From the NCBI GenBank assembly GCA_016742175.1, contig JACVCH010000001.1:248001-312000 (forward strand): a stretch of DNA of 64,000 nucleotides, in the 5' to 3' direction. Below the pieces are notes generated by a model. The model ran no database searches, was not told the DNA's origin, and was given only the letters and a program-made list of their open reading frames with translations. The first letter of the stretch is position 1. Every line of letters begins with the position of its first letter. Shown piece by piece: positions 36,760 through 46,809 of the stretch. Source of the DNA: Rhizobiaceae bacterium. GTDB taxonomy: Bacteria > Pseudomonadota > Alphaproteobacteria > Rhizobiales > Rhizobiaceae. A program made the position numbers and the translations under genes.

Positions 36760-37508
36760 CAGGCGGCGGAGAGCTTCGCCATCGTGGCCTCGTCGACCTC
36801 GAAATTGGCGTAGACGTTCTGCACGTCGTCGTCGTCGTCGAGCGTTGCGACGAGCTTCAGGATCGACTGCGCCTTCTCCTCGTCGACCGGCGTGCCGGTC
36901 TGCGGACGCCAGATCGCCTTGACCGATTCGGCCTCGCCGAGCGCCGTTTCGAGGCCCGACACGACGTCGCCGATGTCCTCGAATGCGCAATAGATCGTGT
37001 GGCCGTCCTCGTCCGACTGGACGTCCTCGGCACCGGCTTCGATCGCCGCTTCCATCACCTTGTCGGCGTCGCCGGCCTCAGGCTTGTAGACGATCTCGCC
37101 GACGCGATCGAACATGAAGGCGACCGAGCCGGTTTCGCCCATGGCGCCGCCGGACTTGGTGAAGGCTGCGCGCACGTTGGAGGCGGTGCGGTTGCGGTTG
37201 TCGGTCAGCGCCTCGACGATGACGGCGACGCCGCCGGGGCCGTAGCCCTCGTAGCGCACTTCCGCATAGTCGTCGCCTTCGCCGCCGGCCGCCTTGTTGA
37301 TGGCGCGCTGGATGTTGTCCTTCGGCATGGACTGGGCCTTGGCGTTCTGGACGGCCAGGCGCAGGCGCGGGTTCATCGCCGGGTCGGGCGTGCCCATCTT
37401 GGCGGCGACGGTGATCTCGCGCGCGAGCTTGGAAAACATCTTGGAACGCACCGCGTCCTGGCGGCCCTTGCGGTGCATGATGTTCTTGAACTGTGAATGG
37501 CCGGCCAT
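36759..37508 (-). CDS. YebC/PmpR-family protein
   Basis: A 249-residue protein of the YebC/PmpR family, originally described as a transcriptional regulator and later linked to resolving ribosome stalls at polyproline stretches. The N terminus [20 protein letters not shown] and the [20 protein letters not shown] signature are clear. ATG 37508 replaces a longer frame without homology. In many proteobacteria it lies next to ruvC; here it is about 14 kb away. Confidence 0.95.
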   Translation of the reverse strand: MAGHSQFKNIMHRKGRQDAVRSKMFSKLAREITVAAKMGTPDPAMNPRLRLAVQNAKAQSMPKDNIQRAINKAAGGEGDDYAEVRYEGYGPGGVAVIVEALTDNRNRTASNVRAAFTKSGGAMGETGSVAFMFDRVGEIVYKPEAGDADKVMEAAIEAGAEDVQSDEDGHTIYCAFEDIGDVVSGLETALGEAESVKAIWRPQTGTPVDEEKAQSILKLVATLDDDDDVQNVYANFEVDEATMAKLSAA

Positions 37509-37663
37509 GGCACCCCTGTCGATCGTTCGGCTGAATGGAAAATTTGGCCGGGTTATAATGAAAACGGTTCTAGGCGTCCAGAAGCCCGGCCTCGCGCAAT
37601 CGTGACTCCATGGCGGCGATGTGGCGGTTACGTTGCGGCAGTCCATCGCCCGGAGCACCGACC

Positions 37664-38455
37664 ATGACGCCTTTCCTCGCCGCCGGCCTCCTCTTCTTCC
37701 TCGCCCTTCCCGCCGCCGCGCAGGACGCGCCTGTGCCCAGCCAGTGCCTGGCGATCGCCAACGCCGTGCCGAACGTCGTCTACGCGAACTTCACGTCGGT
37801 CCAGGCTCAGGAAGAGACGGTCACGATCACCTATGCCGGGCATTCGACCTATCTCATCGACACGCCTGCGGGTGTGCGGATCGCGACCGACTTTTCCGGG
37901 GCCTATGGCGGCGATCCGGTGCCCGACATCGTCACGATGAACCGGGCGCACGGGACGCATTTCACGCTCAACCCCGATCCGCGCATCGCGCATGTCCTGC
38001 CGGGCTGGGGCGAGGAGGGGCCGGTAAGCCATGCGGTCGTGGTCGAGGACGTTTATGTCCGCAACGTGCCGACGGACATCATGCGCTGGGGCGCCGCGGA
38101 AGAAGGTGGGAACTCGATCTTCATCTTCGAGGTGGCGGGGCTGTGCATCGGGCATCTCGGCCATCTGCACCACGCCCTTGCGCCCGAGCATTACGGCGCG
38201 ATCGGCCGGCTCGACGTGGTGATGGTGCCGCTCGACGGAGGCATGACACTGTCGCTGAACGACGTGTCGGCGATCACGGCGCGGCTGCAATCGTCGATCG
38301 TGCTGCCGATGCACCGCTTCTCGACGCCGATCTCGACCTTTGCGGCGATGATCGGCGAGACTTTCGAGGTGGAGTATCGCGACAGCCCCTCGTTCGAGGT
38401 GTCGCGACGCTCGCTGCCGCGGCGGCCGACCGTGCTCATCCTCGACGGAGTTTGA
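37664..38455 (+). CDS. exported metallo-beta-lactamase-fold hydrolase
   Basis: A 263-residue protein with a signal peptide ([18 protein letters not shown]) and an UlaG-like beta-lactamase fold: [22 protein letters not shown] resembles the family start, and [11 protein letters not shown] the metal-binding His cluster. The classical HxHxDH motif is altered; [10 protein letters not shown] occupies that place. ATG 37664 follows CGGAG; the frame extends to 37610 without a signal. The substrate is unknown. Confidence 0.72.
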   Translation: MTPFLAAGLLFFLALPAAAQDAPVPSQCLAIANAVPNVVYANFTSVQAQEETVTITYAGHSTYLIDTPAGVRIATDFSGAYGGDPVPDIVTMNRAHGTHFTLNPDPRIAHVLPGWGEEGPVSHAVVVEDVYVRNVPTDIMRWGAAEEGGNSIFIFEVAGLCIGHLGHLHHALAPEHYGAIGRLDVVMVPLDGGMTLSLNDVSAITARLQSSIVLPMHRFSTPISTFAAMIGETFEVEYRDSPSFEVSRRSLPRRPTVLILDGV

Positions 38456-38476
38456 GCACGACCGGCGCGCGCAGGT

Positions 38477-39256
38477 TCAGTGCGTCGGTGCGGCAGGATC
38501 GGCGACGGCGGGCGAAGCCTTCGCCTTCCTGCGGCGCGACAGCATGTTGAGCGCCTCGACCAGCGCCGAGAAGCCCATTGCGGCGTAGATGTAGCCCTTG
38601 GGCACATGGAAGCCCATGCCTTCGGCGATCAGCGTCATGCCGATCATCAGCAGGAACGCCAGCGCCAGCATGACGATGGTCGGGTTCTTGGCGATGAAGT
38701 TGGCAAGCGGCGTCGCGGCGATCAGCATGACGGCCACCGTCACGATGACGGCGATGTACATGATCGCGATGTGCTCGGTCATGCCGACGGCGGTGATGAT
38801 CGAATCGACCGAGAAGACGAGGTCGAGCAGCAGGATCTGGAAGATCGCGCCGCCCATGGTCACCGTCACCGCGCTGCCGACGATGTCCTCCTTGTGGTCG
38901 ACCGGGTCCACCGTGTGGTGGATTTCCTTGGTCGCCTTCCAGACGAGGAACAGGCCGCCGACGATGAGGATGATGTCCTTCCAGGAAAAGGGCTCGCCGA
39001 ACAGGGTGAAGACCGGCTGCGTCAACTGGACGATGAAGGCGACGGTGGCCAGCAGCACGAGGCGCATGATCAGCGCCGCACCGATGCCCAGGCGCCGTGC
39101 CCGTTCGCGCTGGTGCTCCGGCAGCTTGTTGGACAGGATGGAGATGAAGATCAGATTGTCGATGCCGAGCACCACCTCGAGGGCGATGAGCGTGCCGAGC
39201 GCGACCCAGGCTGTCGGGTCGTTAAGCCAGTCGAAATAACCAGCGAGCCATTCCAT
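38477..39256 (-). CDS. TerC family integral membrane protein
   Basis: A 259-residue protein with about seven membrane segments. The motif [20 protein letters not shown] near residue 25 and its second-half counterpart [17 protein letters not shown] carry the acidic residues that define TerC/YjbE proteins, linked to metal-ion (Mn) export or cotranslational metalation in some bacteria. Its role here is unproven; no tellurite genes are near. Confidence 0.9.
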   Translation of the reverse strand: MEWLAGYFDWLNDPTAWVALGTLIALEVVLGIDNLIFISILSNKLPEHQRERARRLGIGAALIMRLVLLATVAFIVQLTQPVFTLFGEPFSWKDIILIVGGLFLVWKATKEIHHTVDPVDHKEDIVGSAVTVTMGGAIFQILLLDLVFSVDSIITAVGMTEHIAIMYIAVIVTVAVMLIAATPLANFIAKNPTIVMLALAFLLMIGMTLIAEGMGFHVPKGYIYAAMGFSALVEALNMLSRRRKAKASPAVADPAAPTH

Positions 39257-39373
39257 GCGATTTGAATCCTGTTGATCGATGCGGCGGAAAAGAGTGGCGG
39301 GAATGCAGCCGATGCGTAGGGCGGGCAGGATAGCCCGTCAATCGCATCTGGCCAACAATAAGGCGCGGCGCGC

Positions 39374-40198
39374 TTAGTTCCAGAAGGCGGGAATGGTTTC
39401 TTCGAGCCGCGGCCCGAGCCGCAAGGGCGCGATCTTTTCGGCAAGGCCGGTGCGGTCGGAAATCTCGACGCTGACGCCGCAGATCGTCGCCGGGCCGGAA
39501 GCCGCCTCGAAGCGGCCCTTCGGCACCTTGGACAGGAAGCGGTTCAGCGGCTCCTCCTTGTCCATGCCGAGCGAGGAATCGTAGTCGCCGCACATGCCGG
39601 CGTCGGTAAGGTAGCCCGTCCCGCCATTGAGAATCTGGTGATCGGCGGTCGGATGGTGGGTGTGGGTGCCGACGACGAGGCTCGCGCGGCCGTCGACGAA
39701 ATGGCCGAAGCACATCTTCTCCGATGTCGCCTCGGCGTGGAAGTCGATCACCACCGCGTCGGCCTGTTCGCCGAGCGGGCAGGCGGCAAGCTCCTCCTCG
39801 GCGCATTTGAACGGATCGTCGAGCTCGGGGTGCATGAAGACCCGGCCCATGATGTTGGAGACGAGCACGCGCGCGCCGTTCTTCGCCATGTAGATCCCGG
39901 TGCCGCGTCCGGGCGTGCCCTTGGGGAAGTTCGCGGGGCGCAGGAAGCGTTCCTCGTGCGGGGCGAACTGAAGCGCCTCGCGCTGGTCCCAGACATGGTT
40001 GCCGGTCGTGACGACGTCGGCACCGGCGTCGAGCGTCTGGCGGAAGATTTCTTCCGTGATGCCGAAGCCGCCGGCGGCGTTCTCGCCATTGACGATGACG
40101 AAGTCGAGCTTGAAATCGGAAATGAGGCCCGGCAGCCGGTCCCAGACCGCCATCCGGCCCGTTCGTCCCACCATGTCGCCCAGAAAGAGAAGTCGCAT
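39374..40198 (-). CDS. YmdB-family metallophosphoesterase (TIGR00282 type)
   Basis: A 274-residue dinuclear metallophosphoesterase. Ligands are visible: Asp8 in LLFLGDMVGRTGR, Glu39-Asn40 in VIVNGENAAGG, TTGNHVWDQRE, and the C-terminal VVGTHTHHPTAD. Relatives hydrolyse 2',3'-cyclic nucleotides. It starts seven bases after the folate gene on the same strand, a conserved pairing in alphaproteobacteria. Confidence 0.93.
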   Translation of the reverse strand: MRLLFLGDMVGRTGRMAVWDRLPGLISDFKLDFVIVNGENAAGGFGITEEIFRQTLDAGADVVTTGNHVWDQREALQFAPHEERFLRPANFPKGTPGRGTGIYMAKNGARVLVSNIMGRVFMHPELDDPFKCAEEELAACPLGEQADAVVIDFHAEATSEKMCFGHFVDGRASLVVGTHTHHPTADHQILNGGTGYLTDAGMCGDYDSSLGMDKEEPLNRFLSKVPKGRFEAASGPATICGVSVEISDRTGLAEKIAPLRLGPRLEETIPAFWN

Positions 40199-40205
40199 CG
40201 CCTCC

Positions 40206-40787
40206 CTATAATCCGTTCGGAAAGGGGCGCAACCCGCTTTCGGTCAGGATCTGCGGCAGTTGTACGTCGTGGTCCTGGTCGGGAACGCGCTCCACCTCCT
40301 GGCAGTCGAAGGCGATGGCGACGAGGCGCGGGGCGTGGCCGCGCGCCGTCATCCGGTCGATCGCGCGGTCGTAATAGCCGGCGCCATAGCCGATCCGGTG
40401 GCCGCGATCGTCGAAGGCGGCGAGCGGGATCAGCATCAGTTCGGGATCGAGGACGGCGGCTTCCGGGCCGGGGCCGTAGGTGCCGAAGCCCATGTCGACC
40501 ATCTCGGCGCCGCGCACGAGTTCGCGAAAGACGATCGTCTGCTTGTCGAGGATGGCGGGCAGGCAGAGCCGCGCGCCGCGGTCGCGCAGCGCGAACATCA
40601 GCGGCCGCACATCGACCTCCGAGCGCATCGGCCAGAAGCCGGAGACGACCATGCCGGGCTCCACGCCCAGCCGGTCGGCGGCGTCGGCCATCTGCAGCGA
40701 TGCCTCGATGCGCCATTGCGGATCGAGCGCATCGCGCCGCGCGAGTGCTTCCTCGCGCAGGGCCTTCTTCAGTTCGCGTGGGTTCAT
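40206..40787 (-). CDS. 5-formyltetrahydrofolate cyclo-ligase
   Basis: A 193-residue enzyme that converts 5-formyl-THF to 5,10-methenyl-THF with ATP. Visible: the N-terminal KKALREEALARRDAL, VVSGFWPMRSEVDVRPLM, and the ATP/folate-binding FDDRGHRIGYGAGYYDRAID. Its gene lies directly downstream of the probable 6S RNA, an arrangement known from proteobacteria (ssrS-ygfA). The E. coli counterpart is ygfA. Confidence 0.95.
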   Translation of the reverse strand: MNPRELKKALREEALARRDALDPQWRIEASLQMADAADRLGVEPGMVVSGFWPMRSEVDVRPLMFALRDRGARLCLPAILDKQTIVFRELVRGAEMVDMGFGTYGPGPEAAVLDPELMLIPLAAFDDRGHRIGYGAGYYDRAIDRMTARGHAPRLVAIAFDCQEVERVPDQDHDVQLPQILTESGLRPFPNGL

Positions 40788-40879
40788 GTCGTGCCCTCCT
40801 CTTCCTCCCGATTACAGACTGAACCGGGATGACGGAAGGGGAGATGGCGACATCGACGTGTCGCGCGGCGGCAGGATCG

Positions 40880-41039
40880 AAGAGCGAACCACGGCATCCG
40901 ATGGAGAGGTTGATCCCGGGTGCCTACAACGTAGGTGGGCGCCGTGTGTCCGAACCCACGGGTCCGGCCAGGGACAGCTCCCTAGAGATCAGTAAGGCCC
41001 CGAGAATTAAGTTACTCCTGTCGAGAAGCGCAGAACGCC
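40880..41039 (-). ncRNA. ssrS: probable 6S RNA
   Basis: The minus strand upstream of the 5-formyl-THF cyclo-ligase gene has the position and elements expected of alphaproteobacterial 6S RNA, which sequesters housekeeping RNA polymerase. Small helices are visible: AGGGA/TCCCT (40969-40982), GTGGG/CCCAC (40935-40959) and CCTAC/GTAGG (40923-40935), followed by GGGATCAACC. A TATATT -10-like box (41051-41046) sits just before the inferred 5' end. Both ends are estimated; no covariance test was possible. Confidence 0.6.
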
Positions 41040-41051
41040 CCTCGCAATATA

Positions 41052-41420
41052 GGCGGGCGCCGGCCGTTCCGCCAGCCGGCTTCACGCGGGGGCGCCGGAT
41101 TTCGTGACGGGACGCGTGAGCGGCGTCACGATGCGTCGACGGCAAGGTGCGCTTCCGTCCCGCCTCGTTGTTTTGCCAGTGAATTCGCGAACGCTCATAT
41201 TCGCATCCATAGCCAAGTGGCCTCGGGCGGGTGGTTCCAGGGGTTCGGTCACGAAGCCGCGATGAAACCGGTGACGGATTGTTCAACGTTGAACACATTG
41301 CGACCGCTTAGCCGGTTTCCCAAATGCCACTCATCGGACGGCGACATGGCCGCCTCGAAATTTCAACGGTCCCAAAAATGCATCCTCCCAAGGGCGTCGG
41401 ACCAAACCAGGAGTACTACC
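41052..41420. other. non-coding gap between 6S RNA and small secreted protein gene
   Basis: About 370 bases without a supported gene. It should hold divergent promoters for the 6S RNA and for the gene at 41421. The only clear structure is a perfect 16-base palindrome at 41280-41295, listed separately. Confidence 0.6.
41280..41295. promoter_or_regulatory. perfect 16-bp palindrome, likely operator
   Basis: TGTTCAACGTTGAACA is identical to its reverse complement. It lies about 125 bases upstream of the small secreted protein gene, in a stretch less G/C-rich than its surroundings. Size and symmetry suit a dimeric regulator, which is not identified. Confidence 0.5.
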
Positions 41421-41690
41421 ATGAACCGCATTCTTCTCGCCTCCGCACTCGTCCTCGGCGTTTCGGGCGCAGCCTTCGCACAGCAGGCTCCCTACTATGC
41501 CGGCAATTACGACGGCGCCGTCCTGACGCAGCTCAACGATGCGGTGTCCGGCTCGAACGTCGCCGTGGCGCCTGCTCCGGCCGGCAATTTCGAGACGATC
41601 ACGACCGCCTCGATCAACGACATGTCGAGCGCCCCGGCAACCGCGACGGACAACGTCTACAATGCCTGGCAGGTCGGTTCGGGCCGCTAA
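41421..41690 (+). CDS. small secreted protein, DUF680-like
   Basis: An 89-residue exported protein: signal peptide MNRILLASALVLGVSGAAFA, then a short low-complexity mature part (QQAPYYAGNYDGAVLTQLND, and an Ala/Thr/Ser-rich tail). Similar short proteins in Mesorhizobium and relatives are classed as DUF680; function unknown. CAGGAG stands at good distance before the ATG. It has its own terminator, so it is probably monocistronic. Confidence 0.75.
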   Translation: MNRILLASALVLGVSGAAFAQQAPYYAGNYDGAVLTQLNDAVSGSNVAVAPAPAGNFETITTASINDMSSAPATATDNVYNAWQVGSGR

Positions 41691-41711
41691 AGCCCGATCG
41701 GACGACGCTCC

Positions 41712-41748
41712 AAAGCCCCGTTGCGCACCTGCGCAGCGGGGCTTTTTT
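41712..41748 (+). terminator. intrinsic terminator of the small secreted protein gene
   Basis: AAAGCCCCG / CGGGGCTTT enclose an inner TGCGC / GCGCA hairpin, followed by TTTT. It lies about 20 bases past the stop codon. Confidence 0.95.
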
Positions 41749-41818
41749 CATGGCTGGTTCTTGCGCCGCCGAAAAGCCCTCCCTACTGTCCGCCCCTGTT
41801 TGAAAACGGAGTTCGCGG

Positions 41819-42658
<840 letters not shown>

Positions 42659-42664
42659 CATGAG

Positions 42665-42691
42665 AAAAAGCCCCGCTGAAGAGCGGGGCTT
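42665..42691 (-). terminator. terminator downstream of the 42709-43182 gene
   Basis: AAGCCCCGCT / AGCGGGGCTT with a four-base loop. On the minus strand it ends in a run of five T, so it serves mainly the minus-strand gene; the plus-strand moxR message would lack a full U tract. Confidence 0.85.
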
Positions 42692-42708
42692 GATCGTCGA
42701 AGGCCTTG

Positions 42709-43182
42709 TTACTCGGCCGGCTCGGTCGCGGGGGCCGTATCGGCCGGAGCCTCGTCGGCCGGAGCCGGGGCAGTGTCTTCGGCGGCAGGCGCGGCCGGGG
42801 CGGTGTCAGCCGGAGCCGTGGTTGCCGGGGCCTCCGCGGCCGGGGCCGGAGCGGTCGTGTCGGCCGGAGCTGGCGCCGTCGCGGCGGGCTCCTCGACGGT
42901 CGCGCCACCCGGATCGACGGCGGTGTCGGTGCCGGGCGACCAGTTCATGAAGACCAGCAGGGCAACGACGATCGCCGCAGCGACGACGCCGATGACGAGC
43001 GCGTTCGACCCACCGCCGGAGCGGCCGGTATTGTCGACGACGATCGTGTCGGACGGGCGCGGCGCGCCGGTCGCGGGATCGACCGCACGCGGGTCGTTGG
43101 CTGCATAGCGGGGGTCCGCCGGATCGGCGGGGTTCAGCGGATCATGCGCGATGGGATCGCGGTTACGCAGGGGGTCGGCCAT
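42709..43182 (-). CDS. single-pass membrane protein with Ala/Pro-rich periplasmic tail
   Basis: A 157-residue protein of unknown function. A polar, Asp/Pro-rich cytoplasmic part (about 60 residues) precedes one membrane helix (ALVIGVVAAAIVVALLVFM) and an acidic Ala/Pro/Thr-rich tail built from repeats like APADTAPA and PAPAAEAPA. No domain was recognised. The gene has its own terminator. The tail is probably disordered and may span the periplasm. Confidence 0.7.
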   Translation of the reverse strand: MADPLRNRDPIAHDPLNPADPADPRYAANDPRAVDPATGAPRPSDTIVVDNTGRSGGGSNALVIGVVAAAIVVALLVFMNWSPGTDTAVDPGGATVEEPAATAPAPADTTAPAPAAEAPATTAPADTAPAAPAAEDTAPAPADEAPADTAPATEPAE

Positions 43183-43249
43183 GGTTCAGGCTCCTCAAGA
43201 TGACTTATCGGAACCTAAACGTGCGTGAGGGCGCACAGTTCCCGCGGCG

Positions 43250-44320
43250 CTAGTTGCGCGCGGGCAGCGGCGTCGCGGCGTAGCCGGCCTTTTCGAGCAG
43301 CGCGACGACGCCCTCCTCGCCGGGAAGGTGCAGCGCGCCGATGGCGACGAAGGCGCCGCCAGCGTCGAGCACCGGCGCCATGCGCCCGGCCATGGTGCGG
43401 TTGCGGTCGACGATCACCGACTGCTCGAAACCGGCAATGGCGATTCCGTCTTCGGCGTCGCCCGGCAATACCGCCTCGAAGAAGGGCCAGAAGAGGCCGG
43501 GCTCGCCGCGCGCGTGGATGACGACCATCGTCTCGATCAGATCGTCGACCGTCTCGCCCAGCGCCAGCGTCTCGACGAGGGCGCGCATGTGGAAGTCGAG
43601 CGGCAGGGCGGCCATCGCGCCAAGCTGTTCGGCCGTCGTCTCGAGACCTTCGACTTTCATGCCCGCCGCCGTGGCGCGGGTGGCAAGGGCGACGTCGAGG
43701 ATTTCGGCGCCGGCGGACTTGCGCGCGAGTTCGCAGGTCGGCAGCGTGACCATCGCGGCGATCATCCACGGCTTCATCCTGTCGACGGCACCGAGCGAAA
43801 GGCCGCGTTCGTCCAGCGCGCCCTCGACCCGTTCGCGGTCCTCGTCAGCGAGAAGCGAGGAGAGCGTGGTCGCGTCGGTGAACATCATCAGGTCCGGATG
43901 CTCGGCCATCGTCGCCATGATCGCGGCGGGGTCGAGGATGTCGGTGGTCTCGATGATCAGCGTTTTCGAGGCGTCGAGGGCGGCGGCAGCCTCAGCGTCC
44001 AGTTCCACGATGCGCGGATCGGTCACGTGCATGGTGCCGTAGAGATGCGAGACCGCGCCATTCGGCGCCTCGATCTTCCACAGCATGGCCTCGCCGTTCG
44101 GCGTCGCGGCCGAGGCGTCGAGCAGGCGCGCATAGGCGGCCGGGTCGTCGCGTTCCATGGCCGCGAGCAGGTCGTCGCCGGTGCAGACGGTTTCGGCCTG
44201 CACGCTCCACGTTCCGGCCAAGAGGATGAGCGTAAAGCTCGCGAAGGCGAGCGTCGTCAGCGCGGCGAGGAGGCGCAGCGCGGCATCGGCAAGACGGTCG
44301 GGATCGAAACGCATCAACAT
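43250..44320 (-). CDS. TraB/GumN family protein
   Basis: A 356-residue protein with an N-terminal membrane anchor or signal (LLAALTTLAFASFTLILLAG). Family markers are the GxxH motif in SHLYGTMHVTDPR, LIIETTDILDP, and the C-terminal GGAFVAIGALHLPGEEGVVALL. TraB/GumN proteins share the Tiki metalloprotease-like fold; the bacterial role is mostly undefined. Probably periplasmic. It is separated from the flanking genes by short gaps. Confidence 0.85.
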   Translation of the reverse strand: MLMRFDPDRLADAALRLLAALTTLAFASFTLILLAGTWSVQAETVCTGDDLLAAMERDDPAAYARLLDASAATPNGEAMLWKIEAPNGAVSHLYGTMHVTDPRIVELDAEAAAALDASKTLIIETTDILDPAAIMATMAEHPDLMMFTDATTLSSLLADEDRERVEGALDERGLSLGAVDRMKPWMIAAMVTLPTCELARKSAGAEILDVALATRATAAGMKVEGLETTAEQLGAMAALPLDFHMRALVETLALGETVDDLIETMVVIHARGEPGLFWPFFEAVLPGDAEDGIAIAGFEQSVIVDRNRTMAGRMAPVLDAGGAFVAIGALHLPGEEGVVALLEKAGYAATPLPARN

Positions 44321-44354
44321 GGCCGGAACCTAGCGCGCATATGAGGCGAAATCG

Positions 44355-45305
44355 TTAAGCGGCGGACCGGCTGCGCGGATGGGCCTTGTCGTAGATTTCG
44401 AGAAGGCGGGCGGAATCGACGCCGGTATAGATCTGCGTCGTCGAAAGGCTCGCATGGCCGAGCAGTTCCTGAATCGCGCGCAAATCGCCGCCGCGGGCGA
44501 GGAGGTGCGTCGCGAAGGAATGGCGCAGGGCGTGCGGCGTCGCGGTTTCGGGCAGGTTGAGCGCGGATCGCATCCGTTTCATCTCGCGTTGGACGATGGC
44601 CGGTGCCAAAGGTCCGCCCTTGGCGCCGCGAAAGAGCGGCTTGGCGGCGTCGAGGTGATAAGGGCAAAGGCGGCGATAGTCGGCGATGGCGGCGAGGGCC
44701 GCGGGCAGGACCGGCACGAGCCGCGTCTTGCCGCCCTTGCCGGTGACGCGCAGCACGGTGTCGGCCTCGGACGAAAGGTCGTCGCCGGTGAGGCCGAGCG
44801 CTTCGGAAATGCGCAGGCCGCAGGCGTAGAGCAGCGTCAGTACGGCCGCGTTGCGGGCGGCGATCCAGGGTTCTTCGGCGAGCTGGTCGCCTTGGGAGAC
44901 GACGCGCCGCGCGTCCGACGCCGTCAGCGGCTTGGGCAACGATTTCGGCTGTTTGGGCGAGCGCAGCGCGGATGCGCCGGCGGAGTTGACGAGGCCTCGC
45001 CGTTCCAGAAATTTGAGCAGCGAGCGGATACCGGCAAGGCCGCGCCCCAGCGTGCGCGCGCCTGCGCCGTCGCCGCGCCGGGCGGCGAGATAGGCGCGCA
45101 GGTCGGCCGGGCGCAGATCGGCGATGTCGGAAATCGCGGGCGGCGCGCCGAGATGGCCGGTCAGGAAAACGAAGAACTGGCGCGTGTCGCGCTCATAGGC
45201 CTCGACCGTCAGGGCGGCGAGACGGCGTTCGACGGCAAGCGATTTCAGCCACGCCGCGCGGGCGTCCTGCAGATCGGGCCGGGCGATGACGAGGAATTCG
45301 GACAT
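44355..45305 (-). CDS. xerC: site-specific tyrosine recombinase XerC
   Basis: A 316-residue recombinase that resolves chromosome dimers at dif with XerD. Catalytic residues are seen in ACGLRISEALGL (Arg), the Lys of TGKGGKTRLVP, HALRHSFATHLL (His-x-x-Arg), LGHASLSTTQIYT (His and Tyr). The N-terminal SAM-like domain (ERRLAALTVEAYERDTRQF) is present. ATG 45305 sets the usual length; a longer frame upstream is antisense to rimM. It is divergent from rimM, with no integrative element in sight. Confidence 0.92.
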   Translation of the reverse strand: MSEFLVIARPDLQDARAAWLKSLAVERRLAALTVEAYERDTRQFFVFLTGHLGAPPAISDIADLRPADLRAYLAARRGDGAGARTLGRGLAGIRSLLKFLERRGLVNSAGASALRSPKQPKSLPKPLTASDARRVVSQGDQLAEEPWIAARNAAVLTLLYACGLRISEALGLTGDDLSSEADTVLRVTGKGGKTRLVPVLPAALAAIADYRRLCPYHLDAAKPLFRGAKGGPLAPAIVQREMKRMRSALNLPETATPHALRHSFATHLLARGGDLRAIQELLGHASLSTTQIYTGVDSARLLEIYDKAHPRSRSAA

Positions 45306-45383
45306 GGCGCCATCTTCGCCGTCCAAGGTTGACAGGCGGTGAAGGGCGGCGTTTGAAGCTGACTGACACAGGAAGCGAATGAA

Positions 45384-45923
45384 ATGAGCGACGACCAGCG
45401 AGTTCTGATGGCGGTGATCGGCGCGCCGCATGGCGTGCGCGGCGAGGTGCGGATCAAGACCTTCACCGGCGACCCGCTGGCGCTCGGCGACTACGGCAAG
45501 CTGACCGACGCCAAGGGCGCTGCCTATACGATCGCCAATCTGCGACCGGCGAAGAATGTCGTCGTCGCGCGCATCAAGGAGATCACGACGCGTGAAGCGG
45601 CGGAAGCGGCAAACGGGACCGAGCTCTTCGTTTCGCGCAGCGCGCTGCCGGACGATCTCGGCGAGGACGAGTTCTACCATGCCGACCTGATCGGGCTCGA
45701 AGCGGTGGACGCGGCCGGCGCAAGGCTCGGGTCCGTCCGGGCAATGCACGATTTCGGCGCGGGCGACATCATCGAGCTGACGCTTTCGACCGGCGGCACG
45801 GCGATGGTGCCGTTCACCCGCGCGGCGGTGCCGCAGGTTTCGATCGCCGAGCGGCGGATCGTCGTCGACCCGGCGGCGGCAGGCCTGCTGCCCGACGAGG
45901 ACGAGGACGAGGAGCGCTCGTGA
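45384..45923 (+). CDS. rimM: 16S rRNA processing protein RimM
   Basis: A 179-residue ribosome maturation factor for the 30S head. The N-terminal domain ([20 protein letters not shown]) and PRC-barrel domain ([20 protein letters not shown]) are visible. The acidic tail (DEDEDEER) ends in a 4-base overlap with the trmD GTG start. It is the first gene of the conserved rimM-trmD-rplS cluster; rpsP, often upstream, is not in this stretch. Confidence 0.96.
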   Translation: MSDDQRVLMAVIGAPHGVRGEVRIKTFTGDPLALGDYGKLTDAKGAAYTIANLRPAKNVVVARIKEITTREAAEAANGTELFVSRSALPDDLGEDEFYHADLIGLEAVDAAGARLGSVRAMHDFGAGDIIELTLSTGGTAMVPFTRAAVPQVSIAERRIVVDPAAAGLLPDEDEDEERS

Positions 45924-46606
45924 CTTTCCGCGCGACGGTCCTGACGCTCTATCCGGAGATGTTTCCCGGCACGCTCGGCCTGTCGCTCGCCGGCCGGGCG
46001 CTGGGCGAGGGCACATGGTCGCTCGACACGGTGCAGATCCGCGATTTCGCCACCGACCGCCACCGCACGGTGGACGACACGCCGGCCGGCGGCGGCGCGG
46101 GCATGGTGCTGAAGGCGGACATCATCGCCAAGGCCGTCGACCATGCCTCGCCGCAGGGAGACCCGCGGCCGCGCCTCCTGATGAGCCCGCGTGGGCGGCC
46201 GCTGACGCAGGCGCGCGTCCGCGAACTGGCCGATGGGCCCGGCGCGGTGATCCTGTGCGGCCGGTTCGAGGGCGTCGACCAGCGCGTGATCGACGCGCGC
46301 GGCCTCGAGGAGGTCTCGATCGGCGACTACATATTGTCGGGCGGCGAGCTCGCCGCGCAGGTGTTGCTCGACGCGGTCGTGCGGCTCCTGCCGGGCGTCA
46401 TGGGCAACATGGCGTCGGGCGAGGAGGAAAGCTTCGAAAGCGGCATGCTGGAGCATCCGCATTACACCCGCCCGGCCGAGTTCGAGGGCATGCCGATCCC
46501 GGACGTGCTGTCCTCTGGAAATCACAAGAAGATCGCCGAATGGCGGCGCGCGCAGGCGCTGGAACTGACGCGCGCGCGGCGGCCCGATCTCCTGGACGAA
46601 AAATAA
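45920..46606 (+). CDS. trmD: tRNA (guanine-37-N1)-methyltransferase TrmD
   Basis: A 228-residue SPOUT methyltransferase that forms m1G37 and prevents frameshifting. The knotted SAM site is visible: [19 protein letters not shown] and [20 protein letters not shown], plus [22 protein letters not shown] 45920 overlaps the rimM stop (GTGA). A 203-base gap follows before rplS, probably holding a leader or promoter. Confidence 0.97.
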   Translation: MTFRATVLTLYPEMFPGTLGLSLAGRALGEGTWSLDTVQIRDFATDRHRTVDDTPAGGGAGMVLKADIIAKAVDHASPQGDPRPRLLMSPRGRPLTQARVRELADGPGAVILCGRFEGVDQRVIDARGLEEVSIGDYILSGGELAAQVLLDAVVRLLPGVMGNMASGEEESFESGMLEHPHYTRPAEFEGMPIPDVLSSGNHKKIAEWRRAQALELTRARRPDLLDEK

Positions 46607-46809
46607 CGCGCCGGGCGTGACAATCGCGCCAAAGCCATGTATGAGCGCGTCGCTGAGCCCGGATTTTCCGTCCGGACCCGTCAAGAATTACTGACCACCG
46701 CTCCTGCTTCCGGCCCCGGCCGGTTCGCATAGCCTGCCGGTCCAAAGCGACTGGGAAGGCGAGTGCCGAGCGCTCTGGCTGTTCGAAGAACAAGAAGAGG
46801 TTTAGTCCA

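Noticed and set aside
38477-39256. Tellurite resistance locus
   Set aside because: A single TerC-family gene without terZABD partners is common in genomes and does not show tellurite resistance.
44355-45305. Phage or integrative-element integrase
   Set aside because: Length and motifs fit XerC, it sits beside rimM-trmD-rplS, and there is no tRNA attachment site, excisionase or cargo.
46607-46809. Riboswitch or L19 autoregulatory leader before rplS
   Set aside because: Only one small hairpin could be drawn and no known leader motif was recognised, so it is mentioned with rplS but not claimed.
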